A stretch of DNA of 7,010 bases from SIG607 sp045590395. Lineage in GTDB: Bacteria > Bacillota > Clostridia > Oscillospirales > Acutalibacteraceae. A model generated the notes under the pieces. That model did no database searches, had not been told where the DNA came from, and saw nothing but the letters and a program-made list of their open reading frames with translations. The DNA is taken from contig JAZNQX010000075.1 of the NCBI GenBank assembly GCA_045590395.1, forward strand, positions 1 to 7,010, in the 5' to 3' direction. Below, in pieces: positions 1 through 5,907 of this stretch; positions within the stretch are counted from its first letter, which is position 1, and each line of letters starts with the position of its first letter. Both the position numbers and the translations under genes were made by a program.

Positions 1-136
1 CCGCAACACCTACGCTGACGGTGCTGAGTGGGATGAAAAGGCTAAAGACCTTGCTTCCCGTTTCGTAAAGAACTTTGTAAAATACACCGGCAACGATGCA
101 GGAAAGGCACTTGTTGAAGCAGGTCCTAAGCTTTAA
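1..136 (+). CDS. pckA: Phosphoenolpyruvate carboxykinase (ATP), C-terminal end (partial)
   Basis: Only the last 44 codons are in the window; the reading frame begins at base 2 and ends with TAA at 134-136. The tail opens with RNTYADGAEW and ends in ALVEAGPKL, which closely matches the C-terminus of bacterial ATP-dependent PEP carboxykinase (the E. coli enzyme, about 540 residues, also ends in an AAGPKL-type tail). The family interconverts oxaloacetate plus ATP with PEP, CO2 and ADP in the cytoplasm; in fermentative anaerobes it often runs toward oxaloacetate to fix CO2. The catalytic P-loop and metal ligands lie outside the window, so activity cannot be judged here. A hairpin terminator follows 21 bases after the stop. 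The next gene is convergent, so pckA is the last gene of its transcript. Confidence 0.93.
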   Translation, partial: RNTYADGAEWDEKAKDLASRFVKNFVKYTGNDAGKALVEAGPKL

Positions 137-157
137 TTAAAAGTAACTTTTAAAATT

Positions 158-195
158 AAAACACACGGTATGTGTTAGCATACCGTGTGTTTTTT
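158..195 (+). terminator. Rho-independent terminator of pckA, probably bidirectional
   Basis: A perfect 15-base-pair inverted repeat (arms 158-172 and 179-193, core ACACACGGTATG) closes a 6-base loop, TGTTAG. A T-run follows at 191-195 on the + strand. It ends the pckA transcript. On the - strand the hairpin is followed by TTT AA TTTT, so it can also stop the four-gene operon, whose last stop codon is at 213-215. No other terminator lies between these convergent ends. Confidence 0.88.
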
Positions 196-212
196 ATTTA
201 TCTTCAATCTTC

Positions 213-998
213 TTAAGCTTCATCAGGAATAATGGGATAAAGCTGAATTGTATTACCGCCGTCTACAACAAGTTCGGCGCCCGTTGTGTTATTTGCAAAA
301 GCCGCAAAATAGTAAACGGCATCTGCCACATCCTCGCCTACCGCTACATCGCCGATAGGAGTAAAGCGTGAGGGAACCTTAGCATAAAATTCGGGGTTTT
401 TATCCCAACGGTCTGTTTTTATCATTCCGGGAAGCACTGCATTAACTCTTATATTATATTTTCCAAGGTCAAGGGCTAATGCTCTCATCATACCGAGCTG
501 ACCGCCCTTTGAAGCGGTATAAGCAATTCTATCAGGAATTGCTCTGTAAGCAGTATTGGAATTAACAAAAACTATGTTTCCGCCGCCATTTTCTTTCATT
601 CTGCGCGCTGCATTTTCGCAGAGGCAAAAGTTCCATGTCATATTGGTATTTATAACCCTCATAAAATCGGTAAGTGGATTTTCAAAAATTTTCATATTAA
701 GCCCTTGGTCAGCCGCATTAAGCACCAAGGTTTCAATGAAAATCCCCTTTTCATCAAGTTCTTTAAACATTTTTTCAACCGACTCTACATCCACCGTAGT
801 TTCATTTATAAGAGAATCAATATGATAACCTATAATTTCGGTATCGGGAAACTGCTCTTTATATTCCTTCTCCTTAGCATGTACCTTTTCAAGATTTCTA
901 CCGGTAAAAACAACAGTCCAATCCTCTTTTGCGAATTTTTCTACTATTGCTACGCCCGTATTTATACATGCGCCTGTAATTAAAACTGCTTTTTTCAT
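213..998 (-). CDS. SDR-family NAD(P)-dependent oxidoreductase
   Basis: A 261-residue classical short-chain dehydrogenase with a Rossmann fold. The cofactor-binding turn is TGACINTG (residues 8-15), where the usual middle glycine is Asn13. A basic residue after the second strand (Arg34 in TGRN) suggests NADP(H) preference. The NNAG-like motif is NAAD at 94-97. The catalytic set is Asn119, Ser147, Tyr160 and Lys164, with canonical YxxxK and 13-residue Ser-Tyr spacing. NAVLPG (186-191) and a C-terminal DGG are also typical. It is the last gene of the operon; its ATG lies two bases past the GH16 stop, with an AAGGTG ribosome binding site inside the end of GH16. A role oxidising or reducing a sugar or sugar acid (gluconate 5-dehydrogenase-like) is inferred from the neighbours. 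The substrate cannot be read from the sequence. Confidence 0.93.
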   Translation of the reverse strand: MKKAVLITGACINTGVAIVEKFAKEDWTVVFTGRNLEKVHAKEKEYKEQFPDTEIIGYHIDSLINETTVDVESVEKMFKELDEKGIFIETLVLNAADQGLNMKIFENPLTDFMRVINTNMTWNFCLCENAARRMKENGGGNIVFVNSNTAYRAIPDRIAYTASKGGQLGMMRALALDLGKYNIRVNAVLPGMIKTDRWDKNPEFYAKVPSRFTPIGDVAVGEDVADAVYYFAAFANNTTGAELVVDGGNTIQLYPIIPDEA

Positions 999-1000
999 AA

Positions 1001-1840
1001 TTATTTCACCTTATCAAATACTCGTACATAGTCAACAATAAACTCGTCGTCCTTAACGCTTCTGAAATCCGGGTTATCACTTACCCAACCTGGCACTTCT
1101 CCTCGCCAACCGTTAGGCTCTGTACCTATAAGAATAAAGGTTTCGGTATGGGAAACAGCTTCGGTAATTTTTCTGCCGCTCTGCTTACCGTCAATAAAGA
1201 AGGTATATCCGTCCTCTTCCCAAAGGCAACCAAATCTGTGCCAACCGTCAGGGTTATCAATTTTAAGTAAATCCTTAAAGCCTGAATATGTATGCTCAGG
1301 CTTGGTGGTAGCAAACTTCTGATTACCTGCATAACCGCCGTAATGAATATAGTGATGCATATAATGTCCGTTAACAAAGGACTCCATTATATCAACCTCT
1401 ACGCCTGCTTTTTTCTCATCAATATGACAGCCGATAATGGGAGACTGAAGCCAGAATGCACTCCACCAGTCATCGCCCTTCTGAAGTTTACAACGGCACT
1501 CATAGTAACCGAATTTGTGTTCAAATTTCGGTTCTTTAAGGGTTGCAATTGGCCATCTTTCTCTGGTGCCGGGACGGTCTATCCAGTTTTCGCCCGTCTG
1601 AAGCTGACAGGAATAATATTTACCGTCTTTTTCAATTAGTTTAAAATGCACATTACTGTTTTCAAACTCAAGACCTTCGTCTTCTAACCAACAGGGATGT
1701 TCTTTATGGAATATATGCTTTCTGAAATCCCATTTTGTTTTATCAAGGCTTTCCCCGTCAAATTCGTCAGACCAGGCAAGCTTCCATTCACCCTCAGGCA
1801 GTAAGCTGGGTTCATGATTCTCAACTTTAAATTCTTTCAT
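1001..1840 (-). CDS. Glycoside hydrolase family 16 protein, apparently intracellular
   Basis: A 279-residue single-domain protein with the GH16 beta-jelly-roll signature. The N-terminal strand reads KLAWSDEFDG (20-29). The active-site motif is EVDIME (148-153), giving nucleophile Glu148, assisting Asp150 and acid/base Glu153. This is the beta-bulge form found in laminarinase, agarase and carrageenase-type GH16, not the shorter lichenase/XTH form. Aromatic residues that usually line the glycan cleft are present (WWSAFWL 125-131, GWHRFGCLW 199-207), and the C-terminus ends in the typical strand VDYVRVF. The family cleaves beta-1,3 or beta-1,4 bonds in glucans or galactans. There is no signal peptide, membrane anchor or carbohydrate-binding module, unusual for GH16, so it probably acts on imported oligosaccharides. 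The start at 1840 has an AGGAGA site (1848-1853) seven bases upstream and lies 14 bases after the dehydratase stop. Polymer specificity is unknown. Confidence 0.9.
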   Translation of the reverse strand: MKEFKVENHEPSLLPEGEWKLAWSDEFDGESLDKTKWDFRKHIFHKEHPCWLEDEGLEFENSNVHFKLIEKDGKYYSCQLQTGENWIDRPGTRERWPIATLKEPKFEHKFGYYECRCKLQKGDDWWSAFWLQSPIIGCHIDEKKAGVEVDIMESFVNGHYMHHYIHYGGYAGNQKFATTKPEHTYSGFKDLLKIDNPDGWHRFGCLWEEDGYTFFIDGKQSGRKITEAVSHTETFILIGTEPNGWRGEVPGWVSDNPDFRSVKDDEFIVDYVRVFDKVK

Positions 1841-1854
1841 TGTTTATTCTCCTA

Positions 1855-3015
1855 TTAAAAATAGAATTCTGTTTTCGCAGGTCGAATATCGGTTAATGCG
1901 CCGGTGTAATGACGAAGTGTATGTGGCTGATAAGGATGAGCAAGACAAGCTTCCTCATCAATTTCAATACCAAGACCTGCTTTATCGGGAATGGTAATAT
2001 AGCCGTCTTTATATTCAAGGCTTTCATTAGTTACATCTTTACGCCACTCAACATCGCTATACATAATTTCAAGTATTGAGAAGTTGGGGCAACAAGCAGC
2101 CAGTTGCAAAGTTGCTGCATTAGCAACAGGACCTGAAGGGTTATGAGGCGCAAAGGGTATGTAATAAGCCTCTGCAACAGCGGCAATTTTCTTAAGTTCC
2201 ATAATACCGCCTGCATGAGAAATATCAGGCTGAATGTAGTCTGCCGCACGCATTTCAAACAAATCTTTATACGACTTTAAGGTGTATAGACGCTCACCTG
2301 CAGAAATTGCAACGGGAGATTTATCTCTGACAGCCTTTAAAGCCTCAAGATTATCGGGAGGAGTAGGCTCCTCAAAGAACATAGGGCTGAACTGTTCAAG
2401 CTCTTTAGCAATTTTAATACCTGTGGGCACGTTAAATCTGCCGTGACCCTCAATAAGTAAATCAACATCCTTACCAACTGCATCTCTTACAGCGCCAACA
2501 CATTCAAGGGCAATATTAAGGTCTTTATTGGATATTTCAAGATAAGATTTGCCAAATGGGTCCCACTTCATAGCGGTAACGCCGCGCTGTACAGCAATTT
2601 TTGCTTTTTCGCCGAATTCCTCGGGAGTTTTAGCCCCTGCAAACCAACCGTTCACGTAGATGCGAACCTTATCGTTTACCTTTCCGCCAAGAAGCTGATA
2701 AACAGGAACATTAAGGTGTTTACCCAGTATATCCCACAACGCCATTTCAACGGCAGAAAGTGCACTCATAAGTACCGCGCCGCCGCGCCAGTAAGCATCT
2801 CTGTAAATATCGTGGAAATGCTTTTCTATATCAAGCGGATTCTTTCCTACAAGATACTCTTTTATATGCTCTACCGCGCCTATGAGGGCCTTTTCCTTGT
2901 ATTCAAGTGTTGCTTCACCTACACCCGAAATGCCCTCATCGGTATAAACCTTAACAAACACCAAGTTTGTTCTGAAGCAGTCAACCGTAAAGGTTTTTAC
3001 ATCTGTTACTTTCAT
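1855..3015 (-). CDS. Mandelate racemase/muconate lactonizing enzyme family sugar-acid dehydratase (galactonate/gluconate dehydratase-like)
   Basis: A 386-residue enolase-superfamily protein of normal length, with an N-terminal capping domain (about 1-115) and a TIM-like barrel behind it. It resembles bacterial D-galactonate dehydratase (DgoD) throughout: TDEGISGVGE (25-34), WRGGAVLMSA (76-85), ALWDILGK (92-99). Predicted metal ligands are Glu189, Glu215 (FFEEP) and Glu241 (SAGER). Candidate acid/base histidines are His191 (EGHGRF) and His291 (APHNPSGP), and QPDISHAGG (262-270) is the conserved barrel strand. The first metal ligand is Asp in DgoD but Glu here. The expected reaction is loss of water from an aldonate to give a 2-keto-3-deoxy acid; which aldonate is not determined. 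The start has a near-perfect TAAGGAGG site (3023-3030) seven bases upstream, and the ATG overlaps the TGA of the upstream MBL gene (ATGA, 3012-3015), indicating translational coupling. Confidence 0.9.
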   Translation of the reverse strand: MKVTDVKTFTVDCFRTNLVFVKVYTDEGISGVGEATLEYKEKALIGAVEHIKEYLVGKNPLDIEKHFHDIYRDAYWRGGAVLMSALSAVEMALWDILGKHLNVPVYQLLGGKVNDKVRIYVNGWFAGAKTPEEFGEKAKIAVQRGVTAMKWDPFGKSYLEISNKDLNIALECVGAVRDAVGKDVDLLIEGHGRFNVPTGIKIAKELEQFSPMFFEEPTPPDNLEALKAVRDKSPVAISAGERLYTLKSYKDLFEMRAADYIQPDISHAGGIMELKKIAAVAEAYYIPFAPHNPSGPVANAATLQLAACCPNFSILEIMYSDVEWRKDVTNESLEYKDGYITIPDKAGLGIEIDEEACLAHPYQPHTLRHYTGALTDIRPAKTEFYF

Positions 3016-3686
3016 AAAATTACCTCCTTATAAATTTCTGCTATTACTTTGTTATCACAGTTAAAATTATCGGCACTTAGTTCATCAAACATTCCAATAT
3101 GTATAGGTATTACCTTTTGCGCCTTTACGCGCTTTGCAAAACGGGCGGCGTCAACCATATTCATATTATTACCTACACCGTTAACAGGCAAAAACAAGGC
3201 ATAAATGTCCTCGGGAATATCCTCAAAAATTTCCTCATTATAAAGGGTGTCACCCGTAATGTAATACTTTTTATCTGCATCTTCAATTATCACACCAATA
3301 GGGGTTATATCGCTGTGCTCTGCCTTAACGGCGGTAAATTTTATGCCTTTTTCTGTCCACTGTGTATGGCAGTTAAATAAAACATAATTGTTATTACCGC
3401 CAAGCTTTCTTACCTCATCCCAAACAGATTTTGGCGCTAAAACCAGAGCATTACTGTTTTCATTTATAAAATGCTTTACGGTATCAGGGTCGAAGTGGTC
3501 AAGGTGATTATGGGTAAAAATCATAACATCGGGCTTTATATCAAAAAAGCTTTCGTTAACTGCCTCTCTGCGATAATTTTTAGGGTTTATATTACGAACG
3601 CTGTCTGACAGGTAGGGGTCAACCATTATCTTAAAGCCGTCTTTAATAAACAACAGCCCTGCCTGACCTAAATATATTATTTTCAT
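3012..3686 (-). CDS. Metallo-beta-lactamase-fold metal-dependent hydrolase (UlaG/UPF0173-like)
   Basis: A 224-residue protein of the metallo-beta-lactamase fold. The zinc motif HxHxDH is complete (THNHLDHFDP, ligands His59, His61, Asp63, His64), with further ligands His124 (KAEHSD), Asp146 (TGDT) and His196 (IPIHIG). The N-terminus (YLGQAGLLF, then MVDPYLSDS) is typical of the UlaG/UPF0173-like branch, which includes L-ascorbate-6-phosphate lactonase but also many uncharacterised proteins. It is shorter than UlaG (about 350 residues) and near UPF0173 length. It is the first gene of the operon, with an AGGAGA site (3692-3697) five bases before the ATG. Its TGA overlaps the dehydratase start, so the two products are probably made together. 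A lactonase step before the dehydratase is a reasonable inference from context, but other hydrolase roles are possible. Confidence 0.88.
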   Translation of the reverse strand: MKIIYLGQAGLLFIKDGFKIMVDPYLSDSVRNINPKNYRREAVNESFFDIKPDVMIFTHNHLDHFDPDTVKHFINENSNALVLAPKSVWDEVRKLGGNNNYVLFNCHTQWTEKGIKFTAVKAEHSDITPIGVIIEDADKKYYITGDTLYNEEIFEDIPEDIYALFLPVNGVGNNMNMVDAARFAKRVKAQKVIPIHIGMFDELSADNFNCDNKVIAEIYKEVIL

Positions 3687-3698
3687 AAAGTTCTCCTA

Positions 3699-3727
3699 TT
3701 GACATTACTGCAATTTTATTTTATTAT
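3699..3727 (+). promoter_or_regulatory. Sigma-A-type promoter of the AraC-family gene
   Basis: A consensus -35 TTGACA (3699-3704) is followed, after an exact 17-base spacer, by TATTAT (3722-3727), one mismatch from TATAAT. The predicted start of transcription is near 3734, giving a leader of about 60 bases before the regulator's ATG. The -35 lies immediately beside the ribosome binding site of the divergent MBL gene. This is the best-matching promoter in the window. Confidence 0.7.
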
Positions 3728-3751
3728 ATTTATTACCTAAAAACTATAAAA
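3723..3751 (-). promoter_or_regulatory. Probable activator-dependent promoter of the four-gene operon
   Basis: Read on the - strand, a perfect -10 TATAAT occupies 3728-3723. At a 17-base spacing the -35 position (3751-3746) reads TTTTAT, a poor match to TTGACA. A good -10 with a weak -35 is the usual form of a promoter that needs an activator. Transcription would start near 3716, about 30 bases before the MBL start codon. The -10 shares its bases with the -10 of the divergent regulator promoter. Confidence 0.45.
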
Positions 3752-3778
3752 ATATTAGGGTTTTTATTAGAAATATTA
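3747..3778. promoter_or_regulatory. Candidate AraC-family operator: direct repeat with 21-base period
   Basis: The pattern TARAAATATTA occurs at 3747-3757 and 3768-3778; the copies match at 10 of 11 positions and start exactly 21 bases apart. Two half-sites in direct orientation about two helical turns apart is the arrangement known for AraC-type dimers. Relative to the operon's predicted start it lies at about -31 to -62, reaching into the -35 region, a classic activator position. For the regulator gene it lies just downstream of the start, where binding could reduce its own transcription. The region is AT-rich, so chance cannot be excluded. Confidence 0.4.
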
Positions 3779-3794
3779 TTATAGGAAGTGCATT

Positions 3795-4598
3795 ATGGTT
3801 TTACCCCAGATAGTTTCAATAGGAATATACAACTCGCAGAAAGCTATGCCCAGCGCAAAAATAAGCAAAAAAAGAAAAACCAATATGTTTGAAATAGAAT
3901 TGCCTTGTGATAACGGCGGTATTTCTTACATTAACGAAAGCTTCTCCCCCATTAACGAAAATATGATTATATGCGCCAAACCCGGACAAACAAGACATAC
4001 TAAATTCCCCTTTAAGTGCTACTATATCCATATGATTTTAGAAGACGGAATACTGTATGACACTCTTATGAATACCCCAAACTTTTTTGAAACTAACAGG
4101 CGCGAATACTTTGAAAAGATTTTTACAAAGCTTTGCAAATATTACAGCACCGGTGTTATAAAGGACGAAATTGTTATTCAGAGCCTTATTTTAGAGCTTA
4201 TTTATTCAATAAGTAAAGAAACAAGCAAATTTGCCCTCAACGACGGTATTAAAAGCAACAATTACCTTGTTATTGACAAAACCCTTAAATACATTAAGGA
4301 AAATTTGTCAGGTGAATTAACCCTTGAAAAAATTGCTGACTTTGCGGCGCTAAGCCCCATACATTTTCATAACTTGTTTAAAACCTCAGTTGGAAAAACG
4401 CTTCGCGACTATGTTGAGGAGCAGCGTATAAAAAAGGCGGTAAACCTGCTTATTTCCACTAACCTTTCCCTAACCGAAATTGCCCTGCAATGCGGCTTTT
4501 CCTCACAAAGTTATTTCAGTTATGTATTTAAGCGCCGTATGAAAACCACGCCGAGAAAATACGCGCAGGAAATTTATAAAAAGTATGAAACTAATTAA
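3795..4598 (+). CDS. AraC-family transcriptional regulator
   Basis: A 267-residue protein with an N-terminal AraC-type cupin-like ligand domain (about 30-100, including the PGQTRHTKF turn near 63-71) and a C-terminal pair of helix-turn-helix motifs. HTH1 covers about 175-200 (LTLEKIADFAALSPIHFHNLF) and HTH2 about 224-257 (LSLTEIALQCGFSSQSYFSY, then VFKRRMKTTPRKY). The GF..QSYFS..FK...TP..Y signature is diagnostic of the family. Length is typical. The ATG at 3795 has an AGGAAG site (3783-3788) six bases upstream; the next in-frame ATG at 3846 has no better site. The gene is divergent from the GH16/dehydratase operon and shares its control region, so it most likely senses a sugar or sugar acid and activates that operon. 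It ends six bases or fewer before a strong hairpin. The effector is unknown. Confidence 0.92.
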   Translation: MVLPQIVSIGIYNSQKAMPSAKISKKRKTNMFEIELPCDNGGISYINESFSPINENMIICAKPGQTRHTKFPFKCYYIHMILEDGILYDTLMNTPNFFETNRREYFEKIFTKLCKYYSTGVIKDEIVIQSLILELIYSISKETSKFALNDGIKSNNYLVIDKTLKYIKENLSGELTLEKIADFAALSPIHFHNLFKTSVGKTLRDYVEEQRIKKAVNLLISTNLSLTEIALQCGFSSQSYFSYVFKRRMKTTPRKYAQEIYKKYETN

Positions 4599-4626
4599 AA
4601 GACCGCAGTATTTACTGCGGTCTTAA
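4597..4626. terminator. Bidirectional terminator between convergent genes
   Basis: An 11-base-pair stem (arms 4599-4609 and 4614-4624, core GACCGCAGT/ACTGCGGTC) closes a 4-base loop, ATTT. On the - strand it is followed by TTTT and AT-rich DNA, making a good terminator for the serine hydrolase gene (stop at 4630-4632). On the + strand it directly follows the regulator's stop (4596-4598), with a weaker T-tail (TT AAA CTTT). It is the only hairpin between the two convergent ends and probably serves both. Confidence 0.75.
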
Positions 4627-4629
4627 ACT

Positions 4630-5769
4630 TTAATATGTTAAATTGTAATTATGTAATTCTTTTAGTTCATTATATAAATCTTCAAACTCACTATTAGCTA
4701 TAAGCTCGGCTCTTACAAAGCGATAAAGCATTGAACGAAGTCCCTGAGCCGGTGAAGACAGTAAATGAGTTGCAAAATATATACTAATTTCGTTTTTTAT
4801 ATCTATTGCAAGGAAAGCTCCTGCGGCGCCGCCCCAACCGAAATCAATATATCTTTCATCCCCTTTAGGACAACGAACACCTAAACCATAGCCGTGAGAA
4901 GCCCTTGTCCAATAGGTTCTTTTTTGATGTTCAGTCAGTCTGTCGGTCATCATAAGCTTTAGTGTTTCGGGCTTTAGTAATTTATGTGTGCGAAGGCCCT
5001 CTAAAAACTTTATGTAATCGTCCACAGTAGAAATACCGCCTGCACCGCCACTTGCATAGTCAGCCCCTATTTTATATCTGACAATAGGTTTGCCAACACT
5101 TGCTGCCTTACCGTCCTTAAATCCATATTGCGGGGTAATAGTTTCAATTTCAGCCTGTGGCAGAATGAAAGTTGAGTCCTTCATTCCCAAAACATCAAAA
5201 ATATTCTTCTTAACATATTTTTCAAATTTTTCGCCTGATACAACTTCAACAACAGCCGCCAAAACATCATGGCAAAGACTATACTCCCATCTGTCACCGG
5301 GCTCAAAAAGAAGCGGCTCTTTTGCCAGATATTTCATAGCCTCTCGGGTAGGACAAGCGCCGTTTGTTTCTTCTCTGCACTTTAAAAGCTGAGGCGAAGT
5401 GGTGTCATATGAAAAACCCGCTGTCATTTCGAATAAGTGCTTTATTAAAATCGGGTTTTCGGCTTTTTTGATACCGTCAGCCGTTTTTACCGTCATTTCC
5501 TTAAACTCGGGCATATAGTCAGATAGCTTGTCTTCGAGTGAGAAAAGCCCTTTTTCCCAAAGCTGTAAAGCGGCAGTACAGGTTATTGGTTTTGAACAGG
5601 AATAGATATTATATCTTTCTTTTCCGTTCATTTTCACCTTATTTTCAAGGTCACTGTAGCCGTTCATATGGCGCAGTACACACTCTCCGTCTTTGTAAAC
5701 CGCCAAATCAAACCCGGGTACCCCAAGTTCTAAAAATGAATCACAGAATTTTTTAATGTTTTCAAACAA
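4630..5769 (-). CDS. Serine hydrolase of the beta-lactamase fold (class C/PBP4*/esterase type)
   Basis: Read from the TTG at 5769 this is a 379-residue protein of the class C beta-lactamase/penicillin-binding-like family, whose members act as esterases, peptidases or amidases. The catalytic SxxK is SCSK (Ser57, Lys60) in NIYSCSKPITCTAALQL. The second motif, normally YxN, is YSL (163-165, YSLCHDV). The KTG/HxG-equivalent is GWGG (311-314). EPGDRWEYS and DVLGMKDSTF are further family hallmarks. There is no signal peptide or membrane segment, so it should be cytoplasmic. The frame stays open up to a GTG at 5922, but that start lies inside the icd terminator and upstream of the gene's own promoter. 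The TTG has a GAGGTG site (5776-5781) six bases upstream and gives MFENIKKFCDSFLE, a natural domain start. It is monocistronic. The substrate is unknown; a link to the sugar operon is possible but not shown. Confidence 0.88.
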   Translation of the reverse strand: MFENIKKFCDSFLELGVPGFDLAVYKDGECVLRHMNGYSDLENKVKMNGKERYNIYSCSKPITCTAALQLWEKGLFSLEDKLSDYMPEFKEMTVKTADGIKKAENPILIKHLFEMTAGFSYDTTSPQLLKCREETNGACPTREAMKYLAKEPLLFEPGDRWEYSLCHDVLAAVVEVVSGEKFEKYVKKNIFDVLGMKDSTFILPQAEIETITPQYGFKDGKAASVGKPIVRYKIGADYASGGAGGISTVDDYIKFLEGLRTHKLLKPETLKLMMTDRLTEHQKRTYWTRASHGYGLGVRCPKGDERYIDFGWGGAAGAFLAIDIKNEISIYFATHLLSSPAQGLRSMLYRFVRAELIANSEFEDLYNELKELHNYNLTY

Positions 5770-5775
5770 ACCTAA

Positions 5776-5781
5776 CACCTC
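5776..5781 (-). promoter_or_regulatory. Ribosome binding site that fixes the TTG start
   Basis: On the - strand GAGGTG lies six bases before the TTG at 5769-5767. The GTG embedded in this site (5778-5776) is in frame but would use its own Shine-Dalgarno bases. The in-frame ATG at 5814 has no purine-rich sequence upstream. Confidence 0.65.
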
Positions 5782-5804
5782 ACAAAGTATTAAATAATGT
5801 TTAT

Positions 5805-5832
5805 ATAATAACATATTTTTGCATAAAAGCAA
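5805..5832 (-). promoter_or_regulatory. Probable promoter of the serine hydrolase gene
   Basis: On the - strand TTGCTT (5832-5827) is followed after 16 bases by TATTAT (5810-5805). Transcription would begin near 5798, leaving a leader of about 30 bases before the TTG codon at 5769. The promoter sits in the AT-rich 140-base gap after the icd terminator, a gap that otherwise shows no gene. Confidence 0.5.
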
Positions 5833-5907
5833 TATATTAAAAAACTTTTTATGTAAAAACTCGACCTCTTCTTTAGTCGGCAGTTTTTTCGGCAAGGTAT
5901 CTATAAC

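Noticed and set aside
1126..1639. Open frames on either strand within the GH16 gene (for example 1292-1639 on the + strand).
   Set aside because: They lie wholly inside a well-supported gene, have no ribosome binding sites or recognisable domains, and read as shadow frames.
213..3686. Agar/porphyran pathway: GH16 agarase plus 3,6-anhydro-galactonate cycloisomerase plus SDR.
   Set aside because: The gene mix is suggestive, but the enolase-superfamily protein looks like a galactonate/gluconate-type dehydratase (ExH and APH histidines). GH16 lacks a signal peptide, and no anhydrogalactose dehydrogenase or sulfatase is present. It remains only a possibility.
3736..3759. Inverted repeat CCTAA...TTAGG in the divergent promoter region, considered as an operator.
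   Set aside because: The arms are only five bases with a 14-base AT-rich spacer, likely by chance in this composition. The direct repeat with 21-base period fits an AraC-type regulator better.
4630..5769. Antibiotic-resistance beta-lactamase.
   Set aside because: There is no signal peptide, the YxN motif is changed to YSL, and the sequence resembles the broad cytoplasmic serine hydrolase/esterase group rather than AmpC enzymes.
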